A DNA stretch of 64,000 nucleotides from Arthrobacter gengyunqii (GCF_023022985.1 NZ_CP095461.1:1116001-1180000), one strand, 5' to 3'. Counted from the first letter of the stretch, positions 1 to 9,193 are shown. Notes: a model not told the origin generated them from the letters alone. Made by a program: numbers and translations.

Positions 1-407
1 AGGAAGGTTTCGATGCCGGCGGCACTGAACACGGAGGCCGTTTCCAGTGCGAAGGCACGCGACTTGTGCCGTGCGTCGTAGCCGATCACGGCGCTGGGCG
101 TGTACTTGTCACCGGCGGTGTCCTGCAGGAAGGACGCGATGCCGGCGGCGGTGCGGCGCACCACCACGCGGTTCATCCGGCGGGGTCCGGCGCCCAGTGC
201 AGCGCGCAGGCCGGCGGTGCCGAACTCCAACGTGCCGGCGAAACGGTCTGCCAGCTCCTCCGCGGCGGATGCGGCGGCTGCCGCATCGGTGCTCAGGGCC
301 GCAAGCAGGGTGCGGAGTTCTGCGGCCGTGCCGGAATCGGGGTCTTCATTTGCCCAGGTCTTGGCGGCGGTCACGAGCTCGTTCAGCTCGGTGGGGTTCA
401 GCGTCAT
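1..407 (-). CDS. Phosphosugar mutase (phosphomannomutase/phosphoglucomutase), N-terminal part
   Basis: Only the first 135 or so residues are in the window; the gene runs off the left edge. The protein starts MTLNPTELNEL and carries the family's N-terminal signature EFGTAGLR (about residues 61-68), followed by GAGPRRMNRVVVRR and VIGYDARHKS, typical of the alpha-D-phosphohexomutase superfamily (PmmB/PgcA type). The catalytic phosphoserine loop lies beyond the edge. Members interconvert hexose (or pentose) 1- and 6-phosphates. It lies 43 nt downstream of the purine nucleoside phosphorylase on the same strand, as in the deoD-pmmB pair of mycobacteria, which fits a role in salvaging the phosphopentose released by PNP. 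That role is inference. Confidence 0.88.
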   Translation of the reverse strand, partial: MTLNPTELNELVTAAKTWANEDPDSGTAAELRTLLAALSTDAAAAASAAEELADRFAGTLEFGTAGLRAALGAGPRRMNRVVVRRTAAGIASFLQDTAGDKYTPSAVIGYDARHKSRAFALETASVFSAAGIETF

Positions 408-450
408 GAAATGTACCTGCGGATCGGGGATAGGAATGGACCGGCGGCCG

Positions 451-1251
451 TTAGAGCTTGCCGATGATGTCAGCGAGCAGGCGGGAAATGCGGGGGCCTG
501 CAGCGGCTCCGGATTCCAGCACCTCGGCGTGGCTCAGGGGCTCGGCGCTGATGCCCGCGGCCAGATTGGTCACGAGGGAAATCCCGAAGACCTCCATGCC
601 GGCGTGCCGGGCGGCAATGGCTTCGAGGGCGGTGGACATGCCCACGAGATCGGCGCCGATGGTCTTGGCGTACCGGACTTCGGCCGGCGTCTCGTAATGC
701 GGGCCGGTGAACTGGGCGTAGACGCCTTCATCCAGGGTCGGGTCCACGGTGCGGGCGAGGTCACGCAGCCGGGACGAGTACAGGTCCGTCAGGTCCACAA
801 ACGTGGCGCCTTCCAGCGGGGACGCGGCGGTGAGGTTCAGGTGGTCGCTGATCAGCACCGGGGTGCCGGGCTTCCAATCCGGGTTCAGGCCACCGCAGCC
901 GTTGGTGAGAACCATGACCTTTGCGCCGGCTGCCGCAGCGGTGCGCACACCGTGGACGACGGCCCGGACGCCCTTGCCCTCGTAGTAATGGGTGCGTGCA
1001 CCCAGGACCAGGGCCCGCTTGCCCGAGGGGGTCAGCACGGAGCGGATGGTGCCCACATGGCCCTGGACGGCGGGGGCGGAGAAGCCCGGGATGTCAGTGG
1101 CGTCGAGCGTGGCGGTGGTCTCACCGATCAGTTCGGCGGCCTCCCCCCAGCCGCTGCCGAGGACCAGGGCAATGTCGTGGTTGGGCACGCCGGTTTGCTC
1201 GGCAATGTACTTGGCGGCCTGCTGGGCTAGTTCAAAAGGATCGTTGCTCAC
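451..1251 (-). CDS. punA: Purine-nucleoside phosphorylase
   Basis: A 266-residue protein matching trimeric class II PNP, which splits purine (deoxy)nucleosides with phosphate into base and (deoxy)ribose 1-phosphate in the cytoplasm. Visible motifs are the phosphate-binding GSGWG (32-36), HYYEGKG (about 88-94), LTNGCGGLN (115-123) with DHLNLT close behind, GPHYETPAE and the nucleoside-binding [15 protein letters not shown]. The start is GTG at 1249-1251. There is no Shine-Dalgarno, but TAGGTT lies 6 nt upstream on the minus strand, which suggests a leaderless transcript. It is followed by the phosphosugar mutase, probably as one operon, and is divergent from the quinone reductase. Confidence 0.95.
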   Translation of the reverse strand: MSNDPFELAQQAAKYIAEQTGVPNHDIALVLGSGWGEAAELIGETTATLDATDIPGFSAPAVQGHVGTIRSVLTPSGKRALVLGARTHYYEGKGVRAVVHGVRTAAAAGAKVMVLTNGCGGLNPDWKPGTPVLISDHLNLTAASPLEGATFVDLTDLYSSRLRDLARTVDPTLDEGVYAQFTGPHYETPAEVRYAKTIGADLVGMSTALEAIAARHAGMEVFGISLVTNLAAGISAEPLSHAEVLESGAAAGPRISRLLADIIGKL

Positions 1252-1356
1252 TGGTCCAACCTACCGCGAGTTCACCCTGTGGTGCATGGCGGGCAGCCTC
1301 CCGCCGGGGCTGCACGCGTTTGAGCGGGCGGCGGGGATGGGACAGAATGGACAACT

Positions 1357-2760
1357 GTGACGACCCAACTTGATTTTACTGCCCGAAAAATTGCAATCCT
1401 CGGCGGCGGCCCGGGAGGATATGAAGCCGCCATGGTAGCCGCGTCCCTCGGGGCGGACGTCACCATCGTGGAAAAGGACGGATTGGGCGGCTCTGCCGTG
1501 CTGACCGACGTCGTTCCCTCCAAAACCCTCATTGCCACCGCCGATGTGATGACCCGCTTCGCTTCCGCTTCTTCCCTGGGCGTGGACTTCGGCACCAGCG
1601 GGCAGCCCGCGGTGGCCGACCTGAAGATGGTCAACAACCGTCTCCTGGCCCTGGCCAAGGAACAGTCCAACGATATTCACCGGACCCTTGAGCGCGTGGG
1701 CGTGAAGGTCATTGCCGGAACAGGCCGGCTGCTGGACAACAAGACCCTCGAGGTGACCACGGCAACCGGCATCGAGACCGTGGAGGCTGAAGCGCTGCTG
1801 ATCTCCGTGGGTGCGAGCCCGCGCGAGCTGGAGTCCTCCATGCCCGACGGCGAGCGCATCTTCACGTGGAAGCAGGTCTACAACCTCACCGAGATCCCCG
1901 AGCACCTGATTGTCATTGGGTCCGGCGTCACCGGTGCCGAATTTGCGTCCGCTTACAACGGCCTGGGCACCAAGGTCACGCTGATCTCCAGCCGCGACCG
2001 GGTCCTGCCCGGCGAAGACGCCGATGCCGCCGTCGTGCTGGAAGACGTTTTCCAGGCCCGCGGCATGACCGTGCTGAACCGCTCGCGCGCCGAGTCGGTG
2101 AAGAACACCGGCGACGGCGTGCTGGTCACGCTCGAGGACGGCCGCACCGTGGAGGGCAGCCACTGCCTCGTGGCCGTGGGCGCCATTCCCAACACCGCCG
2201 GGATTGGCTTGGAAGAGGCAGGGGTGGCGCTTGACGAGCGCGGACAGATCAAGGTCGACGGCGTCTCCCGCACCACAGCCTCCAACGTCTACGCCGCCGG
2301 TGACTGCACCGGGGTGTTCAACCTGGCGTCGGTGGCAGCGATGCAGGGCCGGATCGCCATTGCGCACCTGATGGGCGACGGCGTGAAGCCGCTGAAGCTC
2401 AAGAACGTTGCCTCCAACATCTTCACCTCGCCGGAGATTGCCTCCGTGGGCGTGTCCGAGCAGGACGTCGCCGAAGGGCGCTACCAGGGCGACGTCATCA
2501 AGCTCTCCCTGCACACCAACGCACGCGCCAAGATGATGGAGGTCAAGGAGGGCTTCGTGAAGATCATTTCGCGCAAGGGCTCCGGCACCGTCATTGGCGG
2601 CGTTGTGGTGGGCCCGCGCGCCTCGGAGCTGATCTTCCCGATCGCCATCGCCGTGACGCAGAAGCTGCACGTTGACGATCTGGCCAACACCTTCACGGTC
2701 TACCCGTCACTGACCGGTTCCATTTCCGAGGCTGCCCGGCGCCTGCACGTGCACATGTAG
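1357..2760 (+). CDS. lpdA: NAD(P)H-quinone dehydrogenase of the LpdA type (lipoamide dehydrogenase-like flavoprotein)
   Basis: A 467-residue flavoprotein disulfide reductase fold: FAD-binding GGGPGG (16-21), NAD(P)-binding VIGSGVTGAEFAS, FAD motif YAAGDCTG and a C-terminal dimerisation domain. The active-site disulfide of true lipoamide dehydrogenases (CxxxxC in the GGTC..PSK region) is absent: the sequence reads GLGGSAVLTDVVPSK (42-56). The same loss is known in M. tuberculosis LpdA (Rv3303c), an NAD(P)H:quinone reductase, so quinone reduction is more likely than dihydrolipoamide oxidation. The start is GTG at 1357 with CAGAAT 8 nt upstream and no Shine-Dalgarno (leaderless candidate). It ends before a strong terminator. 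Confidence 0.9.
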   Translation: MTTQLDFTARKIAILGGGPGGYEAAMVAASLGADVTIVEKDGLGGSAVLTDVVPSKTLIATADVMTRFASASSLGVDFGTSGQPAVADLKMVNNRLLALAKEQSNDIHRTLERVGVKVIAGTGRLLDNKTLEVTTATGIETVEAEALLISVGASPRELESSMPDGERIFTWKQVYNLTEIPEHLIVIGSGVTGAEFASAYNGLGTKVTLISSRDRVLPGEDADAAVVLEDVFQARGMTVLNRSRAESVKNTGDGVLVTLEDGRTVEGSHCLVAVGAIPNTAGIGLEEAGVALDERGQIKVDGVSRTTASNVYAAGDCTGVFNLASVAAMQGRIAIAHLMGDGVKPLKLKNVASNIFTSPEIASVGVSEQDVAEGRYQGDVIKLSLHTNARAKMMEVKEGFVKIISRKGSGTVIGGVVVGPRASELIFPIAIAVTQKLHVDDLANTFTVYPSLTGSISEAARRLHVHM

Positions 2761-2824
2761 CGTTTCAGGGGCGCTGCTTTCCGGGTTGCCGGACTGTGCT
2801 TCGCCTGAAGATCGCGTTCTTGAG

Positions 2825-2873
2825 AGCCCGCATCCGCGGTGGATATTTGTCCACGGCGGATGCGGGCTTTTTT
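2825..2873 (+). terminator. Strong intrinsic terminator after lpdA
   Basis: Two 19-nt arms (2825-2843 and 2850-2868) pair with one mismatch around a 6-nt loop and run into six T residues. The right arm begins TCCACGGCGG and ends ATGCGGGCT. This is the best canonical rho-independent terminator in the window. Confidence 0.93.
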
Positions 2874-2889
2874 GCTGCCCGGATGCTGT

Positions 2890-3330
2890 CTTCGTTTCAT
2901 CGAGTGTGCAAATCTGGTGGGTCGCGATGCCCGGAGGCCGCCAGACGTGCGCACCGGATTCCTTCGTGCAGTGCAACAGCCGGAGCGGACCGCTTCCAAA
3001 TCGAAGGTGCAGGACTGGTCCGTTCTAGAGCGAGGAAAGCCATGCGTGTGCAGCTCTGGCGGGGTGGAGCGGCGGGAGGTCACCAGACCTGCGCACTCCT
3101 TGAGGCTGGCCCGCCATATCTGCGCACACGTTGAAAACAGGTCATCAGATCTGCATACCCGCGGAGCTATCCCTGCCTGCAGGGGGAGTGTAGGCTGCCG
3201 TCCAATCCGCGCATGCAGGTCCGGCGGGCTGGAGTGCGTGGAGGTCGCCAGACGTGCCCACACGTTCAGATGCCGGACCCGCGGACGTGCCGGCCGCCGT
3301 CGTCGGCCGCCACAAATGTCCATGGAGTGA
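2890..3330. repeat. Intergenic palindromic repeat cluster A
   Basis: This 440-bp stretch without a credible gene holds degenerate copies of the window-wide palindromic repeat. A left arm GTGTGCAAATCTGGTGG (2904-2920) faces CCGCCAGACGTGCGCAC (2938-2954). A second pair starts GTGTGCAGCTCTGGCGG (3046) and closes CCAGACCTGCGCAC at 3083-3096. Lone right arms lie at 3111-3129 and 3143-3158. A weaker pair lies at 3211-3263. The side motif TCCTTCGTGCAG is at 2959-2971. Translations in every frame look like shadows. Confidence 0.8.
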
Positions 3331-3335
3331 GCTCG

Positions 3336-3354
3336 GTGTCCACATGTTGGACAC
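3336..3354. promoter_or_regulatory. Inverted repeat upstream of the MFS transporter gene
   Basis: GTGTCC (3336-3341) and GGACAC (3349-3354) form perfect 6-bp arms around 7 bp, about 70 bp before the transporter start. It could be an operator. No adjacent regulator gene was found, so its ligand and protein are unknown. Confidence 0.4.
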
Positions 3355-3425
3355 GATGTCCGAATGGTGGGATGTGGCTCATAACATTGTGCGAATAACG
3401 TCACTCCCACTGAGAAAGACCTCCA

Positions 3426-4832
3426 ATGTCTACTACCGATCCCACCGCGACACCGGCACCGGCGCCGGCAAAGGCCAACTCCAAGGGCCGGGTGATTGTT
3501 GCCAGCCTCGTCGGGACCTCCATCGAGTTTTATGACTTCTACGTCTATGCGACGGCTGCAGTCCTCGTTTTCCCGCGCCTGTTCTTTCCGAATGCGGAGG
3601 GCGTCACGGCCCTGCTGAGTTCGTTCGCGGTCTTCGGCGTGGCGTTCATTGCCCGCCCGCTGGGATCCATTGTTTTCGGGCACTTCGGCGACAAAGTGGG
3701 ACGCAAGGGAACCCTGGTTGCCTCGCTGCTGACCATGGGAATCGCAACCTTCCTGATCGGCTGCCTCCCCACGGCCCTGACGCCGGGCTGGACCATCCTG
3801 GGTCCGGCACTGCTGGTGGTCCTGCGCTTCGCCCAGGGTCTGGCCCTCGGCGGGGAATGGTCCGGTGCAGCGCTGCTGGCAACGGAAAACGCGCCGGCCA
3901 ACAAGCGCGCCGTGTGGGGAACCTTCCCGCAGCTGGGCGCGCCGATCGGCTTCATCTTGGCCAACGGCCTGTTCCTGCTGCTTAGCTTCCAGCTGGATGC
4001 GGACCAGTTCGACTCCTGGGGTTGGCGCGTGCCGTTCCTGGCCAGCGCCGTCATGGTGATCATCGGCCTGTATGTCCGGCTGAAACTGGTGGAGACCCCG
4101 GCCTTCCAGAAGGTCGTCGATTCCGGCGAAGTGAGCAAGATGCCGCTGAGCCGCGCGTTCAAGTACAGCTGGCGCGAGATGATTGCCGGCACGTTCATCA
4201 TGCTGGCCACGTACGTGCTGTTCTACCTGATGACCACCTTCACGCTCTCCTACGGCACCGCCGCCAAGAGCGAGGAAGCCGCCCGTGCCACCGCCGAGAA
4301 GGCAGGCAAGGCCTTCGACCCGGAAACGTTCGCCGCCGGCCTGGGCTATGCCCGCAACGACTTCCTGATCATGCTGATCGTGGGCGTGGTGTTCTTCGGA
4401 ATCTTCACGCTCGTCTCCGGTCCGCTGGCCGAGAAGTTCGGCCGCCGCAAGACGCTGCTGGTGGTAACCGCCGCGATCTTCCTGTTCGGCTTCACCTTCT
4501 CCCCGCTGTTCGCCGGCGGAACAGTAGGCGTCATGGCGCTGCTGATCATCGGCTTCACCCTGATGGGCCTGACCTTCGGGCCGATGGGCGCCATGCTGCC
4601 CGAGCTGTTCCCCACCAATGTGCGCTACACCGGGTCGGCAATCGCATACAACGTCTCCTCCATCCTCGGCGCCGCCGTGGCTCCGTTCATTGCGGTGGCA
4701 CTGTGGCAGGCCGCCGATGGCAGCCCGTGGCTGGTGGGCGTGTACCTGTCCTCGATGGCGGTGCTGACGCTGATCGCGCTGTTCGTCACCAGGGACACCA
4801 AGGACGTGGACTACACCAACCACTCCAGCTAA
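3426..4832 (+). CDS. MFS transporter, metabolite:H+ symporter (MHS) family
   Basis: A 468-residue polytopic membrane protein of the ShiA/ProP-like MHS family. After a hydrophilic, Pro/Ala-rich N-terminus it shows ASLVGTSIEFYDFYVYATAA in TM1, the loop-2 signature GHFGDKVGRKG, and RFAQGLALGGEWSGAALLATE in TM4, with the family's two-times-six helix layout. These carriers take up organic acids, shikimate, proline/betaine and similar solutes with protons; the substrate cannot be read from the sequence. ATG at 3426 follows a weak AAAGACC, so initiation is not strongly supported by a Shine-Dalgarno. It is monocistronic, isolated between repeat cluster A and a hairpin terminator. Confidence 0.9.
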   Translation: MSTTDPTATPAPAPAKANSKGRVIVASLVGTSIEFYDFYVYATAAVLVFPRLFFPNAEGVTALLSSFAVFGVAFIARPLGSIVFGHFGDKVGRKGTLVASLLTMGIATFLIGCLPTALTPGWTILGPALLVVLRFAQGLALGGEWSGAALLATENAPANKRAVWGTFPQLGAPIGFILANGLFLLLSFQLDADQFDSWGWRVPFLASAVMVIIGLYVRLKLVETPAFQKVVDSGEVSKMPLSRAFKYSWREMIAGTFIMLATYVLFYLMTTFTLSYGTAAKSEEAARATAEKAGKAFDPETFAAGLGYARNDFLIMLIVGVVFFGIFTLVSGPLAEKFGRRKTLLVVTAAIFLFGFTFSPLFAGGTVGVMALLIIGFTLMGLTFGPMGAMLPELFPTNVRYTGSAIAYNVSSILGAAVAPFIAVALWQAADGSPWLVGVYLSSMAVLTLIALFVTRDTKDVDYTNHSS

Positions 4833-4850
4833 TCCCGCAGCCTTAACGAC

Positions 4851-4886
4851 AACGGCTCGGTCCCCGATAAAGGGGGCCGAGCCGTT
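4851..4886. terminator. Bidirectional hairpin between MFS gene and acyl-CoA carboxylase alpha gene
   Basis: Arms AACGGCTCGGTCCCC (4851-4865) and GGGGGCCGAGCCGTT (4872-4886) pair over 15 bp with one G-T pair around a 6-nt loop, between two convergent genes. The T-tract is short (TTTCGTT). Confidence 0.85.
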
Positions 4887-4910
4887 TCGTTGTTGCCGAT
4901 GTTGGCGGGG

Positions 4911-6800
4911 TCAGTCCACGATCGAGGCGATCACGGCGCCGGCCGACACCGTGGCGCCGGGCAGTGCGCTGAGCCCGGACACAGTGCCGGACTTGTGCGC
5001 GGTGAGCGGCTGCTCCATCTTCATGGCTTCGAGTACGACGACGAGATCACCTTCAGCGACCACCGCACCGTCCTCGACGGCCACCTTCACGATGGTGCCC
5101 TGCATGGGGGATGTCAGGTCGTCGCCGGTGGCGGCCGGGTTGGCTCCGCCGCGGCTGCGCGAGGACTTGCGGGCCTTGCCGTTGGCGCCGGCTCCGCGGT
5201 TGCCCGTGCCGTTGGAAGCGCTGCCGTTGCCGCCGAGTCCGGCCGGGAGCACTACGTCGAGCCGCTTGCCGCCTACCTCCACCGTGACGCGCTGCCGGCC
5301 GCCGTCGTCGTTCCGTGAATTCTGCTCACCGGACCAGGCCGGGAGATTGTTGACGAAGTCCGTCTCGATCCAACGGGTGTGGACCTTGAACGGGCCGGCC
5401 GCCGGGGCGAAATCCGGATGCGCGACCACAGCGGCGTGGAACGGCAGCACAGTGGGCATGCCGGTGATTTCCATTTCGGCCAGGGCGCGGCGGGCGCGCT
5501 GGAGTGCCTGCTCGCGGGTGGCACCGGTGATGATCAGCTTGGCGAGCATGGAGTCGAAGTTGCCGCTCACGGTTTCACCGGCTTCGATGCCCGAATCCAC
5601 GCGCACGCCGGGGCCGGTGGGCAGCTTGAGCGTGTCCACGGTGCCCGGAGCGGGCATGAAGCTGCGGCCCGGATCTTCGCCGTTGATGCGGAATTCGAAG
5701 GCGTGGCCGCGGATCTCGGGATCGTCGTAGCCGAGCTCCTCGCCGCGGGCCAGCCGGAACTGTTCACGGACCAGGTCCAAACCGGCGACTTCCTCGGACA
5801 CCGGATGTTCCACCTGCAGGCGGGTGTTGACCTCAAGGAAGGAAATGGTGCCGTCGGTGCCGACCAGGAACTCGCAGGTGCCGGCGCCCTGGTAGCCGGC
5901 TTCGCGCAGGATGGCCTTGGAGGCGTTGTACAGGCGCTGGTTCTGATCTTCGGTCAGGAACGGAGCCGGGGCTTCCTCCACCAGCTTCTGGTTGCGGCGC
6001 TGCAGCGAGCAGTCGCGCGTGGACACGACGACGACGTTGCCGTGCGCATCGGCCAGGCACTGGGTTTCGACATGCCGCGGGGCGTCCAGGAAGCGCTCGA
6101 TGAAGCACTCGCCGCGGCCGAACGCTGCGGTGGCTTCGCGGACGGCGGAGTCGAACATTTCGGGGATTTCTTCGCGGGTGCGGGCCACCTTGATGCCGCG
6201 GCCGCCGCCGCCGAAGGCTGCCTTGATGGCCAGGGGCAGGCCGTGTTCATCGGCGAAGTCCAGGACCTCCTGGGCGTTCTTCACCGGATCGGCGGTGCCC
6301 GGAACCAGGGGAGCGCCGACCTTCGCCGCGATGTGGCGGGCCTGCACCTTGTCGCCGAGCTGGGAAATGGCATGCGGGGACGGGCCGATCCAGGTCAGGC
6401 CGGCGTCGATGACGCGCTGGGCAAACTCCGCATTTTCGGAGAGGAAGCCGTAACCGGGGTGGATGGCGTCGGCGCCGGACTTGCGGGCGGCGTCGAGGAT
6501 CTTGCCCATGTCCAGGTAGGACTCCGCGGCAGTGCTGCCGCCCAGGGAGTAGGCCTCGTCGGCGAGGCGTACGTGCAGGGCGTCCCGGTCGGGGTCGGCA
6601 TAGACGGCGACCGATGCCAGGCCTTCATCGCGGGCGGCCCGGATGACCCGGACAGCAATTTCGCCGCGGTTGGCGATCAGGATCTTGGTGATGCTGCGGG
6701 TGCTGATCTGCGTGGTCTGTGTGGCGTCCTGCGGGTCCTGCGGGGTGGCCTGTGAGGTTTCCTGCAGGCTGCCGGCGGGTGCGGGGTTGAACTGGCTCAT
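4911..6800 (-). CDS. accA: Acyl-CoA carboxylase alpha subunit: biotin carboxylase plus biotin carboxyl carrier domain
   Basis: A 629-residue AccA3-type protein. After a Gln/Thr-rich leader it has the biotin carboxylase N domain ([21 protein letters not shown]), the ATP-grasp domain with the Gly-rich loop [24 protein letters not shown], and a C-terminal biotinyl domain with [11 protein letters not shown], where Lys of MKM (about residue 594) is the biotin site. It carboxylates its own biotin with ATP and bicarbonate and passes the CO2 to AccD partners to make malonyl- or methylmalonyl-CoA for lipids. The start ATG 6798-6800 is preceded by AAGGAG at good spacing; the open frame upstream of it lacks family similarity. 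AccD, AccE and BirA are nearby. Confidence 0.95.
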   Translation of the reverse strand: MSQFNPAPAGSLQETSQATPQDPQDATQTTQISTRSITKILIANRGEIAVRVIRAARDEGLASVAVYADPDRDALHVRLADEAYSLGGSTAAESYLDMGKILDAARKSGADAIHPGYGFLSENAEFAQRVIDAGLTWIGPSPHAISQLGDKVQARHIAAKVGAPLVPGTADPVKNAQEVLDFADEHGLPLAIKAAFGGGGRGIKVARTREEIPEMFDSAVREATAAFGRGECFIERFLDAPRHVETQCLADAHGNVVVVSTRDCSLQRRNQKLVEEAPAPFLTEDQNQRLYNASKAILREAGYQGAGTCEFLVGTDGTISFLEVNTRLQVEHPVSEEVAGLDLVREQFRLARGEELGYDDPEIRGHAFEFRINGEDPGRSFMPAPGTVDTLKLPTGPGVRVDSGIEAGETVSGNFDSMLAKLIITGATREQALQRARRALAEMEITGMPTVLPFHAAVVAHPDFAPAAGPFKVHTRWIETDFVNNLPAWSGEQNSRNDDGGRQRVTVEVGGKRLDVVLPAGLGGNGSASNGTGNRGAGANGKARKSSRSRGGANPAATGDDLTSPMQGTIVKVAVEDGAVVAEGDLVVVLEAMKMEQPLTAHKSGTVSGLSALPGATVSAGAVIASIVD

Positions 6801-6980
6801 TGAATGCACTGGCTCCTTTTGATCTGTTCGGAGCCTAGCGCGATTTTGTGGTTTCCAGCCATATTGCGTGCTGTTTCTGCGTGGGACACCCGCTTTCGTT
6901 GTGGGGACCCTACAATCGGCTGCTGTTCGCCGGGTGGGTGGGGCACCGGACTCACGGATGTAAATCCGGGAACGGCGCTT

Positions 6981-6989
6981 TGTGGATAA
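6981..6989 (-). other. Perfect DnaA-box sequence
   Basis: TGTGGATAA is the reverse complement of the consensus DnaA box TTATCCACA. A single isolated box in the gap between two divergent genes, so it may be a chance match or a regulatory DnaA site rather than an origin. Confidence 0.35.
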
Positions 6990-7045
6990 GAGCAGGTTAT
7001 GTGGGAAACGGCAGACGGCCTCGTGCCTGGCGGTACGAATGGGAC

Positions 7046-7978
7046 ATGACACGCGCCCAGCCGTTACCCGCAACTCTGCCCGACCCATCGTTCACTGTGG
7101 CTCGCGCCCGTGATCTTGGCGTTCGCCGATCCCGGCTTCGAGCGCAGGATCTGCAGACCCCGAGCAGGGAAGTCCGGGTTAGGAGGGGAGCGGGCATGGA
7201 GTTGGCGGACCGATGCCGTCCGTACGTTGAGCTGCTTCCGGGCGGATTTCTGTCCCATGGAACGGCCGCTCAACTCCACGGCATGCCGGTGCCACGAGTG
7301 ATTCAAACGGATTCAACCATTCATATGGCCCGGACACGGCTGTTGGCGGCGCCGAGGAGGAAGGGCATCACCGGGCACCGTCTTGTGGTGACAGACTCCG
7401 AGCTGAGCACGGTATCCGGGTTGCCGGCCACGTCCCTGTCCCGGACGCTGCTTGATTTGGCGGCCGTGGTTTCGGTCCAAGACCTGGTTGTTGCCGGTGA
7501 CTGGATGATCAGCGAACACCGTCGCAATTTTGGCCGGCGAAGAGTTGCGCTGCTGCCTCTTCCGGTGCTTCGCTCCTACCTGGAATCCAAGACGGGGGTT
7601 CCCGGTTTGCAAAGGATCCGCGCCGCCGTCGAACTGATGAGGGTGGGCGTGGATTCGCCGCCCGAAACACGGATAAGGCTCCTGCTTTCTCGGGAGGGAC
7701 TGCCGGAATTCATCCCAGACGTTCCGGTGATGGATGAGACCCGAAACCCGGCGCTATGGGTCGATCTGGGTTGCACGAAGTACCGCACCTGCATCGAGTA
7801 CGACGGTGAGCACCATCTGAAGCCGGGACAGCAGAGCCGAGACAACCATCGGGACCTGCTCACCCATGAATTGGGTTGGCATCAGGTCAAGCTCAATAAG
7901 CATGACGTCGCGCAGGGGCCGCTGTGGGTCGTTGCGAAAGTGCGCCGGGCGTTGGTGAAGGGTGGTTACGTCCCCTGA
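7046..7978 (+). CDS. DUF559-type protein: AbiEi-like N-terminal region with Vsr-fold nuclease-like C-terminus
   Basis: A 310-residue protein of a family common in multiple copies in Arthrobacter relatives. The N-terminal third resembles AbiEi/winged-helix proteins ([18 protein letters not shown], then [13 protein letters not shown]). The middle has [31 protein letters not shown]. The C-terminus (about 200-310) has a DUF559/Vsr-like endonuclease layout: an [14 protein letters not shown] helix, WVDLG, and [24 protein letters not shown]. Acidic residues of DLG and EYDGEHH are candidate catalytic ligands. No nuclease activity is proven for this group. ATG 7046 was chosen because family similarity begins there. 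Its stop codon lies inside a 116-bp segment duplicated 300 bp downstream, and repeat cluster B follows at once. Confidence 0.7.
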   Translation: MTRAQPLPATLPDPSFTVARARDLGVRRSRLRAQDLQTPSREVRVRRGAGMELADRCRPYVELLPGGFLSHGTAAQLHGMPVPRVIQTDSTIHMARTRLLAAPRRKGITGHRLVVTDSELSTVSGLPATSLSRTLLDLAAVVSVQDLVVAGDWMISEHRRNFGRRRVALLPLPVLRSYLESKTGVPGLQRIRAAVELMRVGVDSPPETRIRLLLSREGLPEFIPDVPVMDETRNPALWVDLGCTKYRTCIEYDGEHHLKPGQQSRDNHRDLLTHELGWHQVKLNKHDVAQGPLWVVAKVRRALVKGGYVP

Positions 7979-8085
7979 GTGCGCAGCTTTGGCGGGTTCC
8001 AAGACGTGTGGGGCTAACTGGTGCGCAGCTTTGGCGGGTCGGCAGGCGCTGAAGCCGCCAGAGCTGCACACCGGATGCTCGAGAT
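7970..8085. repeat. Cluster B long direct repeat, copy 1
   Basis: This copy begins GTCCCCTGAG, overlapping the last codons and stop of the DUF559 gene, and ends CTCGAGAT. It is about 96% identical to 8268-8382 (four substitutions and one 1-nt indel by eye). It contains two GTGCGCAGCTTTGGCGG left arms (7979 and 8021) and a right arm CCGCCAGAGCTGCACAC (8055-8071). Another CTGCACAC follows exactly 41 bp later (8064 and 8105). Confidence 0.9.
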
Positions 8086-8267
8086 GGAGCCCAACCAGCC
8101 ACAGCTGCACACAGGATGCTCGGCGCCGGTGGTGAAACGCAGGATCTGCACTTGTGACCCGTCCGCGAGCCGGAAAAGAGGGGGGGCTCGGACTGTCGGG
8201 CTGTCGGGCTGTCAGGGGGGATTGTGAAGGTGCCCGTCCTCGCGGGTCCGGCATCGAAAAATGGAAG

Positions 8268-8382
8268 GTCCCCTGAGTGCGCAGCTTTGGCGGGTTCCAG
8301 ACGTGTGGGGCTAACTGGTGCGCAGCTCTGGCGGGTTGGCAGGCGCTGAAGCCGCCAGAGCTGCACACAGGATGCTGGAGAT
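8268..8382. repeat. Cluster B long direct repeat, copy 2
   Basis: Second copy of the 116-bp segment. It holds the pair GTGCGCAGCTCTGGCGG (8318-8334) and CCGCCAGAGCTGCACAC (8352-8368), which match in 16 of 17 positions. The right arm recurs at 8393, exactly 41 bp on. The rest of the gap (8086-8515) holds a triple GGGCTGTC run near 8197 and the side motif CTGCACGAAGGA near 8433, but no supportable gene. Confidence 0.9.
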
Positions 8383-8515
8383 CGAGCGTAAGCCGCCAGA
8401 GCTGCACACAGGATCAGGAATGAGCCCGTGATCTGCACGAAGGACGGCGAGGACCCGGGATAACCCCGTTATCTGTTCAACGGACCGGCAGGAACCGCCG
8501 AAACAGGCAAGGAGC

Positions 8516-9151
8516 CTACCGGTCCCAGAGGTCCGTGATCTTCACGCCGGCGCTGGCCAGCAGCTCGCGGAGCATCGACACGGACAAGCCGACGACGGCG
8601 TGAGGGTCGCCGTCGACCTTCTCGATGAACGCCCCGCCCAGAGAATCGATCGTGAAGGAACCGGCCACCTGCAGCGGTTCGCCGGTGGCGACATACGCGT
8701 CGATTTCTTCGTCGGTGAGCTTGGCGAAGTGCACCGAAGCCGAGCTGACGCCGCCGAGCGTGGCGCCCGAGCCGCCGTCGTCGTCGGTGTCCCGGCAGTC
8801 CACCAGCCAGTGTCCGGTGTGCAGCACGCCCACCTTGCCGCTCATCCGGCGGATGCGCTCGCGGGCCACTTCGGGTTCCCAGGGCTTGCCGTGGGCTTCG
8901 CCCTCGAATTCGAAGACCGAGTCGCAGCCGATCACCAGGGATCCCTCCGCCTCAGGCAATGCGGCAACGGCTTCGGCCTTGGCGCGGGCGAGCAGCAGGG
9001 AGGTGTCGTGCGGGTCCGGCGTGCCGTAGCGGGCGGTGACGGCGTCTTCGTCGACGTCGGACACGAGCACGGTGTGGGTGATGCCGGCGTTGGTCAGCAG
9101 CTTGGTGCGGGCGGGGGAAGCGGAAGCGAGGATGAGGTTCAGGTCAGTCAC
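8516..9151 (-). CDS. maf: Maf-family nucleoside triphosphate pyrophosphatase
   Basis: A 211-residue Maf/Ham1-superfamily protein. The N-terminal signature LILASASPARTKLL is clear, followed by SDVDED, AEAVAALPEA and the catalytic region VIGCDSVFEFEGEAHGKPWEPEVARERIRRMSGK, where D of GCDSV is the probable metal-binding base. C-terminal YVATGEPLQVAGSFTIDSLGGAFIEKVDGDPHAVVGLS completes the family pattern. Such enzymes hydrolyse non-canonical or modified NTPs to NMP and pyrophosphate. A GTG start at 9149-9151 is used. In mycobacteria maf lies beside accE/accD as well, so this neighbourhood is conserved even though two genes separate them here. Confidence 0.93.
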   Translation of the reverse strand: MTDLNLILASASPARTKLLTNAGITHTVLVSDVDEDAVTARYGTPDPHDTSLLLARAKAEAVAALPEAEGSLVIGCDSVFEFEGEAHGKPWEPEVARERIRRMSGKVGVLHTGHWLVDCRDTDDDGGSGATLGGVSSASVHFAKLTDEEIDAYVATGEPLQVAGSFTIDSLGGAFIEKVDGDPHAVVGLSVSMLRELLASAGVKITDLWDR

Positions 9152-9193
9152 CCCTCAAGCCTAGCCGGGCCGGGTGTCCGCGGCCGGAACGCG

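Noticed and set aside
100..1230. Long plus-strand open frame opposite the phosphosugar mutase and PNP genes
   Set aside because: Antisense shadow of the high-GC genes; no family similarity, while the minus-strand proteins are clear.
2890..3330. Coding gene in repeat cluster A suggested by frames of 100-160 codons
   Set aside because: The frames cross repeats in both orientations, are Cys/Arg/His-rich and resemble frames seen in the other clusters.
2700..4823. 707-codon minus-strand frame across lpdA end, repeat cluster A and the MFS gene
   Set aside because: Shadow through the MFS gene and repeats; composition is Arg/His/Gln/Gly-rich without domains.
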